Assembly (NCBI GenBank): GCA_965658225.1
Contig: CBFHRK010000001.1
Location: 40,415-104,414 of the forward strand
Direction of reading: 5' to 3'
From: ECT2AJA-044 sp965658225
GTDB taxonomy: Bacteria; Bacteroidota; Bacteroidia; Flavobacteriales; ECT2AJA-044
DNA length: 64,000 nucleotides
This document shows positions 15,925 to 23,979 of the stretch, piece by piece (position 1 is the first letter of the stretch; each line of letters begins with the position of its first letter). The position numbers were made by a program, and so were the translations under genes. The notes under the pieces were generated by a model. That model ran no database searches, had not been told where the DNA came from, and worked only from the letters and a program-made list of their open reading frames with translations.

Positions 15925-17184
15925 ATGAAAAAGACACTTCCCCTTATAGTACTATGCGCCTCGATATTATCGAGTTGCTCTTCCAGTTATTTAGCCCAAA
16001 ACGGTGAATTCGACGGGGTTTATGATCCCGGCGGTGACGCCGTTGTTTATTACGCTTCTGAGAGCGAACAAGGACAAGAAGAACCAGTAGCGGATTACGA
16101 TTATGTTGACCCGGAATTTGATCCGAGCAATATGAGCGAATACGAATACTCTTCAAGAATCAGACGATTCCATTCAGATGCCGATTTTGGTTACTACGAC
16201 CCTTATTTTACAAATATGGGTTACTACAATCCGAATCCAGGAAACTTTGGAACAAGTATTTATTCGGACGTTTATGGTTTCGGGGGAATGCCATACGGAA
16301 GCGGATTTGGCAACGGCTGGAATACCGGAATGGGTTGGAATTCATGGAGCGGTTGGAGCTTCACTTTAGGCTATAGCTGGGGTAACCCGTATGGGCCTTA
16401 CGGCCCGATGGGTGGCTTCGGATACAATCCCTATAATCCTTGGAACCCTTTTAACCCTTGGAACCCTTACGGAGGGTTCGGAAACCCTTATTGCCCAAAT
16501 TATTTCAACTCACTAGACGTGAACTCGTTTGTGTATGCCCCAAGAGGTCAAAGTCAACCGAATCAGGCCGGATACGTTCAAAATGCCTATCAAGGGGCTT
16601 TGAAGTCCGGAACAATAACTCCTCCGGTCTATGAAGAATTAGTAGCTTCTGCAGAGCCTGTTAGTCGATCTACTAGAACAGTTAAAAATGAATCACCAAC
16701 AGTGGTGCAATCTGCCCGCGGAGTAAGTAGCCGTGCAAATCTTACAAGTGTGAACGACCGCTCAACAAGTGTTCGTAAGAACACTCCAGAAAGAATAGAA
16801 TCTCGAGACATACAAACGCGTGCCAATTCATATTATCGCCAAATGGAACGATACGCTCGCGGTCAAAATGAATTCTTAAATCGATTTGAACGGTCAGGAA
16901 CTCCGTCGCGCTCACAAAGCAACAATTTCCTTGAGCGCCTCGAGCAAGCAACGCGTCAATGGAATGTAGAATCGATGCCGAGTAACAGCCGTGGATGGCA
17001 ATCTCCTAGCCTAAATCGTAACCAAGGAGGTGAATCTCCTGTATTCAGAGGAAATAATGGAGGTAGTGGATCAAGCCCGACCTTCAGGAGCGGTGGAACG
17101 AACTCGCGCAGTGGTGGATCATCAGGTGGCGGGTCGCGCGGCGGATCAACTGGTGGTGGATCAAGAGGTGGCGGAAGACGATAA
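15925..17184 (+). CDS. Low-complexity outer-membrane lipoprotein-like protein
   Basis: 419 aa. A lipobox (SILSSC, Cys near residue 18) follows a signal peptide, so it is probably lipid-anchored. Residues ~80-200 are extremely rich in Gly, Tyr, Asn, Pro and Trp, with the repeat NPYNPWNPFNPWNPYGGF. The middle (~230-370) is Ser/Arg/Asn-rich, and the last ~45 residues are Gly/Ser/Arg-rich (GGSSGGGSRGG-type). Such compositions occur in surface or adhesive proteins of Flavobacteriia, but I do not recognise a function. It ends four bases before the FadL-like gene and is probably co-expressed with it. Confidence 0.75.
   Translation: MKKTLPLIVLCASILSSCSSSYLAQNGEFDGVYDPGGDAVVYYASESEQGQEEPVADYDYVDPEFDPSNMSEYEYSSRIRRFHSDADFGYYDPYFTNMGYYNPNPGNFGTSIYSDVYGFGGMPYGSGFGNGWNTGMGWNSWSGWSFTLGYSWGNPYGPYGPMGGFGYNPYNPWNPFNPWNPYGGFGNPYCPNYFNSLDVNSFVYAPRGQSQPNQAGYVQNAYQGALKSGTITPPVYEELVASAEPVSRSTRTVKNESPTVVQSARGVSSRANLTSVNDRSTSVRKNTPERIESRDIQTRANSYYRQMERYARGQNEFLNRFERSGTPSRSQSNNFLERLEQATRQWNVESMPSNSRGWQSPSLNRNQGGESPVFRGNNGGSGSSPTFRSGGTNSRSGGSSGGGSRGGSTGGGSRGGGRR
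16029..16042 (+). repeat. Mini-hairpin CGGCG-GTGA-CGCCG
   Basis: Perfect 5-bp all-G/C stem with a GTGA loop. Unlike the other members, the closing pair is G-C rather than C-G. Confidence 0.5.
16393..16406 (-). repeat. Mini-hairpin GGGCC-GTAA-GGCCC (- strand)
   Basis: Perfect 5-bp all-G/C stem. The loop reads GTAA (GNRA) on the - strand and TTAC on the coding strand, where it encodes GPYGP. Confidence 0.65.
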
Positions 17185-17188
17185 TCAG

Positions 17189-18643
17189 ATGAAAAAATCG
17201 CTCTTCCTCCTATTTATACTGACCGCTCTTATCGGGGTGGGTCAAACGGCTCAAGACGCCCTTCAATACTCCTTAATCAATTATTACGGAAGTGCCCGAT
17301 TTGATGCCATGGGCGGGGCGTTTAACGCGCTCGGTGGCGACTACTCGGCAGTGCTTATAAATCCTGCCGGAGGCAGCATTTATAAAACGACTCAAATGGA
17401 ATTCACACTCGGCGTAAGTAGTGACGAGAATAGCGCATTCTACAACAACAGTCCGGCGCGAGATGTCAACTCAAACGTTTATGTAGGCACCGTTGGATTG
17501 GTAAAGCGTTATGAAGATGCCCTGCGATCGCCTAATTGGTCAGATTTGACATTCACAATTGGTTTTGCTCGACTCAACGACTTCAACCGAAAACAGCAAA
17601 TTCAAGGTGAAGCGGATATCTCAAGAGCGGATTATTTCACTGATTTAGCGCAAGGAACTCCCTACGAAGATTTAGCCTTTGAATATCCTTTTGACGCGGA
17701 ATTAGCTTGGTACACCTTTCTAATCGATACTCTAGGAACTCCCGATAATTATATCTCCCTCGTTGAAAATCCGGGCGGAACCCAGCAAGAGCGAATTAAT
17801 TCTTCAGGATCTCAAAACGAAATCAACCTAGGTCTAAGTACGTGTTATGCGAACAGCCTGCATTTTGGAGCGTCGATAGGCATCCCTATTATAAACTACA
17901 ACGAAGAGCGGTATTATGACGAAACAGAATTAGATTCTGCTACGAATACCGTTGGAGGTTGGTCGTACAATCAGTTTTTAGAATCCTCCGGTGGCGGATT
18001 TAACCTAAAACTCGGAGTAATTTACCGTCCCGTGAACTGGCTCCGTTTAGCAGCGGCATACCACAGTCCGAGTTGGTACACGATGGAGGAGTTTTACAGC
18101 AGCTCCATGAGGACTAATTTCTCTGATGGTGGAACCATTACACGCGATTCTCCCGAAGGAAATTACACCTACGAATTGCGCACCCCTGGCCGATGGCACT
18201 TCGGCGCAGCAGTGGTTATTGCTCCGGCTGGAGTTATTTCCGTCGATTATGAGTTAGTTGATTACAGCAACGCGCAATTTGGCTCGTTAGACGGATTTGA
18301 TTTTGGACCAACGAACACTCAAATAGCGAATAGTTACTCGAACAGTAACGTTTTAAGAGTGGGCACGGAATGGCGCGCTAAAAACTTGTATTTCAGGGGT
18401 GGTTATCAAGCTTGGGGCAGTCCACTCAATAACGCCTCTCCATTCAGCTACGATAGAACCAGTATATCGGGGGGTATAGGATTCCGAAGTCATAGCTTTC
18501 AGCTCGACTTCACCTATATGGTAACGGAAGTAAACTCGACCCGTTATTTATACGCAACTGTGGACGGACAAGAAACCAATCCGGTTTCTATAAGCAATAG
18601 AGAGCAGCGCTTTGTTGTGACTGCGGGATTCCCAATTCGGTAG
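17189..18643 (+). CDS. FadL/OmpP1-family outer-membrane transporter
   Basis: 484 aa when started at the ATG at 17189 (MKKSLFLLFILTALIGVGQTA, a signal peptide); the open frame extends into the preceding gene without a signal-like start. The mature N-terminus ALQYSLINYYGSARFDAMGGAFNALGGDYSAVLINPAGGS is the characteristic OmpP1/TodX pattern with the NPAG motif. The rest alternates as beta strands and the protein ends in an aromatic/charged strand (FVVTAGFPIR). The family imports hydrophobic substrates; the substrate is unknown here. Its stop abuts the stop of the convergent TPR gene with no spacer. Confidence 0.85.
   Translation: MKKSLFLLFILTALIGVGQTAQDALQYSLINYYGSARFDAMGGAFNALGGDYSAVLINPAGGSIYKTTQMEFTLGVSSDENSAFYNNSPARDVNSNVYVGTVGLVKRYEDALRSPNWSDLTFTIGFARLNDFNRKQQIQGEADISRADYFTDLAQGTPYEDLAFEYPFDAELAWYTFLIDTLGTPDNYISLVENPGGTQQERINSSGSQNEINLGLSTCYANSLHFGASIGIPIINYNEERYYDETELDSATNTVGGWSYNQFLESSGGGFNLKLGVIYRPVNWLRLAAAYHSPSWYTMEEFYSSSMRTNFSDGGTITRDSPEGNYTYELRTPGRWHFGAAVVIAPAGVISVDYELVDYSNAQFGSLDGFDFGPTNTQIANSYSNSNVLRVGTEWRAKNLYFRGGYQAWGSPLNNASPFSYDRTSISGGIGFRSHSFQLDFTYMVTEVNSTRYLYATVDGQETNPVSISNREQRFVVTAGFPIR
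17364..17376 (+). repeat. Mini-hairpin CTGCC-GGA-GGCAG
   Basis: Perfect 5-bp stem with a GGA triloop on the coding strand, in the conserved NPAGGS segment of the FadL-like gene. Confidence 0.5.
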
Positions 18644-20113
18644 TTATTTTAACGTTTTGAGCGCACTTTTGGCCTGTCGCTGATAACTTGCCGCATAAGG
18701 GTAGTTGTTGTACTCCAAGGAAGCGTTAAAATGGATTTCCGCTTTTTCCAATTCGCCTTTTGAAAGGTACAATTCGGCCATTCGAATGTGACTCGCCGGA
18801 ACTAAGTATGTTCTTGAATCAAAAGGGATTTTAACTGTTCTTTGGTACTCATCAATGGCTTGCAATGCATTCCCTTTTCGCTCGTAGATGCGCGCTCGAT
18901 AATAATGCCAAAGTTGATTATTCAAAGTACTTGAAAATAAGTGCGGATTTATGCTTTCAAGCATTTTTTCCGCCTTCTCCAGGTTTCCCGAGTCGAAAGC
19001 CAATCGCACTTGCAACAAATTCGGATGGGGTCGCACTTGCGATTCGAAAACGGCTTGTTTGTCGGCTCCTACAAATGCCTTGCCTTTCGCCTTTATTTCC
19101 TTGGTATAAAGTAAATAAGAGCTTTCATCGCCTTGAAGTAGAAAATGCCAACTCAAATACAAATAAGCCGATTTCAAGTAGTTTTGTCCCGGATACTGAT
19201 TAATGAAATAGAGTAATTGGTTTTCAGCTTCGTCACTACGGTTACGAACAAGCGTTTTTCCGAAAGAGTATTCCAAGTACCAAAGTCCTAGGTTTCCTTT
19301 TCCTTTTTTAACTCGAGTGAGTATATCAATCGCCAATTGGCCTTTCCCCGATCTTGTTAAGTATTCGGATTTAAGAAATAAAAAGAGCGGATATTCGAGC
19401 GCCTCTTGCTCCGTAACAAGCACCTCTTGTTCAACTTCGACATTCAGTGTTACATAGGCCGTTGTAAAACGTGCGTGCAGCAGGTCCATCGAATTCCCTT
19501 TCGCACTTTGCGACAAACGATTCAAAATCCGCTTTCCTTTGGCTATGTTGCCATTGAGTCCAACTACGGAAGCATACCATTGGTAATTTTCTGGAATTGC
19601 TCCCATAACCAACTGCATTATCCCCCAGCCTAGCATGTTGGATGACAAAAGTGAATCTTGCCGATAGGCAGTTTCGTACAAATTATAACTGCGGTAAATA
19701 TCCATTGCCGCGCTTAAACTGCTTTCGGAGCTCAAGTGAACAAACCCGCGTTTGAGGTATAACTCACCCAAAAGACCCGCTCTTCGAGGATGACTTTTAG
19801 GAAGGTCTGAGACCTTTTTGAAAAGGTTATCGTAGTGGTTAAACAACCGAGCTTTATCTTCCGACCGTTCTGTGTTCATGAACTGAATTAGGTCCACGTC
19901 TGATTGAATGTAAAACGGAACAAGATTGTCGGGGTCTTTTGAGCTCAGGCTGTCTAGAATCGTTTTAGCCTTCTTGAACTGAAATTTAAACACCAAGTCA
20001 TATGCACGGTCGAACTCTGTTGACCATGTGAAATGGGGAGTGCCCTGTAGAAAATATGAATTGGTGAGAAGCGCACAAAAAACGAGTGCATACCTCAGTG
20101 TCAAAAATTTCAT
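18644..20113 (-). CDS. Exported TPR-repeat protein
   Basis: 489 aa with a signal peptide (MKFLTLRYALVFCALLTNSYFLQG). Helical repeats with TPR-like spacing run through the protein, e.g. AYDLVFKFQFKKAKTILDSL near the start and RMAELYLSKGELEKAEIHFN at the end. It is probably periplasmic or surface-associated and mediates protein contacts. No enzymatic motif and no specific family recognised. A terminator-like hairpin (20121-20153) separates it from the upstream gene on the same strand. Confidence 0.7.
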   Translation of the reverse strand: MKFLTLRYALVFCALLTNSYFLQGTPHFTWSTEFDRAYDLVFKFQFKKAKTILDSLSSKDPDNLVPFYIQSDVDLIQFMNTERSEDKARLFNHYDNLFKKVSDLPKSHPRRAGLLGELYLKRGFVHLSSESSLSAAMDIYRSYNLYETAYRQDSLLSSNMLGWGIMQLVMGAIPENYQWYASVVGLNGNIAKGKRILNRLSQSAKGNSMDLLHARFTTAYVTLNVEVEQEVLVTEQEALEYPLFLFLKSEYLTRSGKGQLAIDILTRVKKGKGNLGLWYLEYSFGKTLVRNRSDEAENQLLYFINQYPGQNYLKSAYLYLSWHFLLQGDESSYLLYTKEIKAKGKAFVGADKQAVFESQVRPHPNLLQVRLAFDSGNLEKAEKMLESINPHLFSSTLNNQLWHYYRARIYERKGNALQAIDEYQRTVKIPFDSRTYLVPASHIRMAELYLSKGELEKAEIHFNASLEYNNYPYAASYQRQAKSALKTLK

Positions 20114-20120
20114 GCAACAA

Positions 20121-20153
20121 AAAAAGGGTTTCTTACAATAAGAAACCCTTTTT
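20121..20153 (-). terminator. Terminator after the coiled-coil gene
   Basis: AAAAAGGGTTTCTTA-(CAA)-TAAGAAACCCTTTTT, a perfect 15-bp stem including A/T tracts. On the - strand it ends in a long T run, so it ends the nif3/coiled-coil unit just before the TPR gene start. Confidence 0.9.
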
Positions 20154-20172
20154 CAGTGCTATTTCGTACGAA

Positions 20173-20964
20173 TCAGAAACTAGATCCAGCAAAAAGTTTT
20201 GCCATTTTCTCTTCTTCTTCTCCAGCAAGCTCCGGATCTACTAAAATACGTCCACAGTGCTCACTCGTCATGATTTTCTTGCGTTGTGCAATTTCCATTT
20301 GCTGCTGTGGTGGAATGGTAAAGAAGGAACCACCCGTAGCGCCGCGCTCAACAGTAACTACGGCAAGTCCATTTTTCGAGTTTCCGCGGATTCTATTGTA
20401 AGCGCCTAATAAGCGTTCTTCGATTTGCTTCTCGAACTCCGTCGCCTTTTTAAGCAACGCCTTCTCTTCTTTTTCCGTTTCTTTCAAAATTGTATCCAAC
20501 TCAGCTTTCTTGTGCTCAAGGTGCTTGCTGCGCTCTTCCAGTTTTGATTTAGAAACATCCAACACTTCGTTTTTCGCTTCAATCTTCGCTTTGAATTCTT
20601 TGATTCGCTTTTCAGCAAGCTCGATTTCAAGCGTTTGGAATTCAATTTCTTTGGTCAGGGCATCAAATTCACGGTTGTTACGAACCTTCATTTGCTGTCC
20701 TTCGTATTTCTTGATTAGCTCTTGAGCATCGGCAATCAGGTTTTTCTTTGCTGTAATTTCAGCATCGAGTTCGCCAATTTCTCCTTCGAACTTCTCAATT
20801 CGCTTCGTTAATCCAGAGATTTCATCTTCAAGATCTTCAACCTCTAATGGTAATTCACCTCGTACTGAGCGAATCTTATCGATTCTTGAATGCACTAATT
20901 GAAGGTCAAATAACGCGCGGAGCTTCTCCTCCACTGAAATTTCTTTCTTTGTTGACTTCGCCAT
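20173..20964 (-). CDS. Coiled-coil protein with degenerate C4 zinc-ribbon tail
   Basis: 263 aa. Residues ~30-195 form a continuous antiparallel-type coiled coil rich in Glu, Lys and Leu. The last ~60 residues have the layout of the zinc-ribbon domain of the YbgI-neighbour/DUF164-like family (GGSFFTIPPQQQMEI...EHCGRILVDPEL). Of the four zinc cysteines expected in the ancestral ribbon only one remains (HCGRIL), so zinc is probably not bound. It follows nif3 by four bases, a common Bacteroidota pairing. The family's function is not established. Confidence 0.8.
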   Translation of the reverse strand: MAKSTKKEISVEEKLRALFDLQLVHSRIDKIRSVRGELPLEVEDLEDEISGLTKRIEKFEGEIGELDAEITAKKNLIADAQELIKKYEGQQMKVRNNREFDALTKEIEFQTLEIELAEKRIKEFKAKIEAKNEVLDVSKSKLEERSKHLEHKKAELDTILKETEKEEKALLKKATEFEKQIEERLLGAYNRIRGNSKNGLAVVTVERGATGGSFFTIPPQQQMEIAQRKKIMTSEHCGRILVDPELAGEEEEKMAKLFAGSSF

Positions 20965-20968
20965 AAGT

Positions 20969-22063
20969 CTATAAATAGTTGATGGGATTTGTATTCACTT
21001 CCGACAAAAGGACTGCAAATTTAGCAAATTTTTGCATAAGCAACTCTTTTATAAGCACTTTAGTAAACTGCTCACTTTCATAATGGCCTATGTCAGCAAT
21101 CATTAGATCGTCTTCAGCATCAAAGAATTGATGGTATTTGTAATCTCCGGTTATGAAAACATCTGCCTTAGCGCCTTTTGCCGCTGGTAAAAGGAAGCTC
21201 CCCGCTCCCCCGCAAATGGCAATGCGCTGCACTTTTTCTTTTGTCGGACGTGTGTGACGAATCAAGGGGGTTTTCATTTTATCTTTTAGGTCACGTAAAA
21301 ACGCTATTGCATCTGTCGGGTTTTCTAAATCACCTATCATACCTGCACCCACTTCTCTAAGTGCGTTTCTCAGTGGATAAAGGTCGTAGGCTACTTCTTC
21401 GTACGGGTGACTATTTACCAAAGCCTGTACTACCTTTCCTTCGTGCCTTCTCGGCACGATTAACTCGAGCCGCGTTTCCTCTTCTTTATGAAGCTTCCCT
21501 TTCTCGCCCACAAATGGCTGGGTGTCTTCACCTGCTTTAAAGGTTCCTTCCCCTTTTGTACTGAAGCTACAGTCGGAATAGTCGCCGATTGAGCCAGCCC
21601 CCACTTCAAACAAGGATAAGCGTACAGCTTCAAGATGGGCATTGGGCACAAAAGTTACCAGTTTACTAAGCAATTCTTTCTTAGGGGCAAGAATTTCAAC
21701 ATTTTGTAATCCTAAACGCCGCGCAATTTCCGCATTCACTCCAGGCAACACATTGTCCAAGTTTGTGTGAATGGCATAAATCCCGATATCGTTTTTAATA
21801 GCCAACATCACCGTTCTTTGTACATAGTCGGTACCGTTAAACTTTTTGAGTCCTTCAAACACAATGGGGTGATGCGCAATAATGAGCTCACATTTCTTGT
21901 TAATGGCCTCTTGAACCACCTCTTCTGTACAGTCCAAGGAAACCAAAACCTTGCTTACTTCTGCGTCTTTTTGGCCCACAATAAGCCCGCTGTTATCGTA
22001 ACCCTCTTGATATTCGAGTGGCGCTATCGACTCTAAATACGATGTTATTTCACCTATTCGCAT
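20969..22063 (-). CDS. Nif3-like dinuclear metal-centre protein
   Basis: 364 aa from the ATG at 22063 (MRIGEITSYLESIAPLEYQ); a further ATG at 22072 would add three residues. The Nif3/DUF34 signature is clear: YDNSGLIVG, LIIAHHPIVFEGLK, IYAIHTNLDNVLPGVN and, at the end, TGDYKYHQFFDA and IADIGHYESE. These give the His/Asp/Glu ligands of the di-metal site. A ~130-residue PII-like insert in the middle matches the longer YqfO-type proteins. The biochemical role is unsettled; GTP cyclohydrolase-related or phosphatase activities have been proposed for the family. Confidence 0.9.
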   Translation of the reverse strand: MRIGEITSYLESIAPLEYQEGYDNSGLIVGQKDAEVSKVLVSLDCTEEVVQEAINKKCELIIAHHPIVFEGLKKFNGTDYVQRTVMLAIKNDIGIYAIHTNLDNVLPGVNAEIARRLGLQNVEILAPKKELLSKLVTFVPNAHLEAVRLSLFEVGAGSIGDYSDCSFSTKGEGTFKAGEDTQPFVGEKGKLHKEEETRLELIVPRRHEGKVVQALVNSHPYEEVAYDLYPLRNALREVGAGMIGDLENPTDAIAFLRDLKDKMKTPLIRHTRPTKEKVQRIAICGGAGSFLLPAAKGAKADVFITGDYKYHQFFDAEDDLMIADIGHYESEQFTKVLIKELLMQKFAKFAVLLSEVNTNPINYL

Positions 22064-22072
22064 TACTTTCAA

Positions 22073-22102
22073 TTTGCCTCTAAAGTATAAATCTTACGTT
22101 TG
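22073..22102 (+). promoter_or_regulatory. Promoter of lpxK
   Basis: TTTG (22073-22076), 18 nt, TACGTTTG (22095-22102): a consensus Bacteroidota promoter. The predicted start (about 22109) coincides with the lpxK ATG at 22108, which implies a leaderless or nearly leaderless mRNA. Confidence 0.75.
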
Positions 22103-22107
22103 TATCC

Positions 22108-23151
22108 ATGCTTAAAAGCCTTTCAAAGATTTATGGTTTTTTCGTTCGTAAACGGAATCGCGAATTCGATTCGGGAAAGCGACCCGGCGTTGCTTTTGAG
22201 TTACCCATCATATCGGTGGGTAATTTGAATACGGGCGGAACAGGTAAAACGCCGCATGTAGAATACCTTATTGAGCTTCTGAGTCCTCATTTTTCAGTGG
22301 CCATTTTAAGCAGAGGATACCGTCGAAAAACAAAAGGTTTTCGATTGGGAAGTAACATCGATTCCGCAGATACTCTAGGCGACGAACCCTTCCAATACCT
22401 TCGAAAATTCGGTACAAATTCAACCGTAAAAGAGACGACTGGAAAGCATGTTTCTGTGGCCGTTTCTGAAAGTCGGGTAATTGGTGTTTCTGAATTAATT
22501 GCTCGGTGTAATCCGGAAGTCATTTTACTGGACGATGCTTTTCAACACCGAAAAATAAAACCCGGCTTCCAAATAGTACTGACCACCTTTCAAGAGCCCT
22601 ACACGCGCGACTCCCTGATTCCTGCGGGTCGCCTGCGAGAGTCAATTGACGGAGCAGACCGAGCCGATGCGGTGGTGGTTACAAAATGCCCGACGGAATC
22701 AACTGATGAAGAACTAATCGAACTCGGAATGGAGTTACAGTTAAAAGACCATCAAGAGCTGTTCTTCAGTTCTTTTCAATACGGCTCCATCCGCCCGGAG
22801 GGCGAAATAATTATCGAATCTCCCAAACGCGCCTATGCACTTTGTGGAATAGCCAAGCCCGATCCGTTTCTGCAAGAAATCAAGAAACACTTTGAGTTAA
22901 AAGGAATTCAAATACATCGCGATCACCATCGGTTTACGAAAAAAGATATTCAGCGCCTACGGCGCGATGCTACCCCTTTCCTAAACGGAGAAACCATAAT
23001 TTTAACAACTGAAAAAGATTTCATGCGTCTACTTCCACTAAAAGATTTATGGCGCGATTTACCCATTTACACTTGGCCCATCAAGCCAGTATTAAAAGCT
23101 CACGAGCAATTTGACTCAATGATACTCGACTATGTTAGAAAAAGTAAATAA
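22108..23151 (+). CDS. lpxK: Tetraacyldisaccharide 4'-kinase
   Basis: Inner-membrane kinase that adds the 4'-phosphate of lipid A. 347 aa with an N-terminal amphipathic region and the P-loop VGNLNTGGTGKTPH (GGTGKTP at 43-49). The conserved LDDAFQHRKI and the TTEKDFMRL stretch near the C-terminus are typical. Its last 20 bases overlap the purine nucleoside phosphorylase gene. Another lipid A gene, lpxH, lies 3.4 kb downstream in the same direction. Confidence 0.93.
   Translation: MLKSLSKIYGFFVRKRNREFDSGKRPGVAFELPIISVGNLNTGGTGKTPHVEYLIELLSPHFSVAILSRGYRRKTKGFRLGSNIDSADTLGDEPFQYLRKFGTNSTVKETTGKHVSVAVSESRVIGVSELIARCNPEVILLDDAFQHRKIKPGFQIVLTTFQEPYTRDSLIPAGRLRESIDGADRADAVVVTKCPTESTDEELIELGMELQLKDHQELFFSSFQYGSIRPEGEIIIESPKRAYALCGIAKPDPFLQEIKKHFELKGIQIHRDHHRFTKKDIQRLRRDATPFLNGETIILTTEKDFMRLLPLKDLWRDLPIYTWPIKPVLKAHEQFDSMILDYVRKSK
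22792..22804 (+). repeat. Mini-hairpin CGCCC-GGA-GGGCG
   Basis: Perfect 5-bp all-G/C stem with a GGA triloop on the coding strand of lpxK (RPEGE). Confidence 0.65.
22953..22965 (-). repeat. Mini-hairpin GCGCC-GTA-GGCGC (- strand)
   Basis: Perfect 5-bp all-G/C stem. The loop reads GTA on the - strand; second copy within lpxK (QRLRRDA segment). Confidence 0.6.
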
Positions 23152-23947
23152 GGCCGTATCCTATTTAAAAGAACAACTGCCCGGAACACCGGAATGCGGA
23201 ATTATTTTAGGCACCGGATTGGCTGGGTTGGCCGAAAAAATCGAAAACCCTCAGTACATCCCCTATTCAGAAATTCCCTATTTCCCTAAATCGACCGTCC
23301 AAGGGCATCCCGGACGAATGATCTACGGAGAACTCGGAGGTAAGAAAGTGCTGGCCATGCAAGGGCGTATCCACTATTATGAAGGGTACGACATGAAAGA
23401 AGTTACCTTCCCAGTGCGCGTATTGAGCCTCATAGGCATTGAACTGCTGATTCTATCCAACGCTTCGGGTGGAGTAAATCCGGATTTCGAGATCGGAGAC
23501 ATTATGCTCATCAGCGACCACATTAACCTACAACCCGAAAACCCACTAAGAGGGGTAAACGTCGATGAATGGGGACCCAGATTCCCCGACATGAGCGAGG
23601 CCTACGATGAAACAAATAGGGCAGCTATGCGCCAAATCGCTAAGAGTGAAGGCGTTCTCCTTCGTGAAGGTATCTACGCATCTGTTCCAGGACCCAATTT
23701 TGAAACTCCGGCCGAATATGCTTATATCCGTAGAATTGGCGCCGACGCTGTGGGGATGAGTACGGTACCAGAAGTAATTGTTGCGCGTCACATGAACCTC
23801 AAGTGCCTTGCCCTTTCCGTAATCACGGATTTAGGCGTTGAAGGGAGTATTGTAGAGATCACCCATGAAGAAGTTCAAGAGGTAGCGCAGAAAAGTGAAA
23901 AGGTACTGACAAAGTTGGTCGAACGTTTTTTAGAGGATCGCGGTTAG
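23132..23947 (+). CDS. punA: Purine-nucleoside phosphorylase (trimeric type)
   Basis: Phosphorolysis of inosine/guanosine to base and ribose-1-phosphate. The 271 aa carry the PNP-I hallmarks: ILGTGLAGL, GHPGRMIYGEL, MQGRIHYYEGY, LILSNASGG, SVPGPNFETPAEY and the purine-site GADAVGMSTVPEVIVARH. Start overlaps lpxK by 20 bases, an arrangement that suggests coupled translation. Confidence 0.93.
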   Translation: MLEKVNKAVSYLKEQLPGTPECGIILGTGLAGLAEKIENPQYIPYSEIPYFPKSTVQGHPGRMIYGELGGKKVLAMQGRIHYYEGYDMKEVTFPVRVLSLIGIELLILSNASGGVNPDFEIGDIMLISDHINLQPENPLRGVNVDEWGPRFPDMSEAYDETNRAAMRQIAKSEGVLLREGIYASVPGPNFETPAEYAYIRRIGADAVGMSTVPEVIVARHMNLKCLALSVITDLGVEGSIVEITHEEVQEVAQKSEKVLTKLVERFLEDRG

Positions 23948-23952
23948 ACTCG

Positions 23953-23960
23953 TATCTTTG
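23953..23960 (+). promoter_or_regulatory. Putative -7 box of gatB
   Basis: TATCTTTG matches TAnnTTTG exactly, six bases after the punA stop. Predicted start near 23967, 13 bases before the TTG start codon of gatB. No clear TTTG at -33. Confidence 0.5.
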
Positions 23961-23979
23961 CAGACTTAAAGAAAGAAAT

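Noticed and set aside
16380..16500. Short-period repeat in DNA as a possible microsatellite or CRISPR-like array
   Set aside because: The period follows codons of the Asn-Pro-Trp protein repeat and lacks spacers or constant repeats.
17030..17188. N-terminal extension of the FadL-like frame into the lipoprotein gene
   Set aside because: Frame-shifted reading of Gly/Ser/Arg codons; the ATG at 17189 gives a proper signal peptide.
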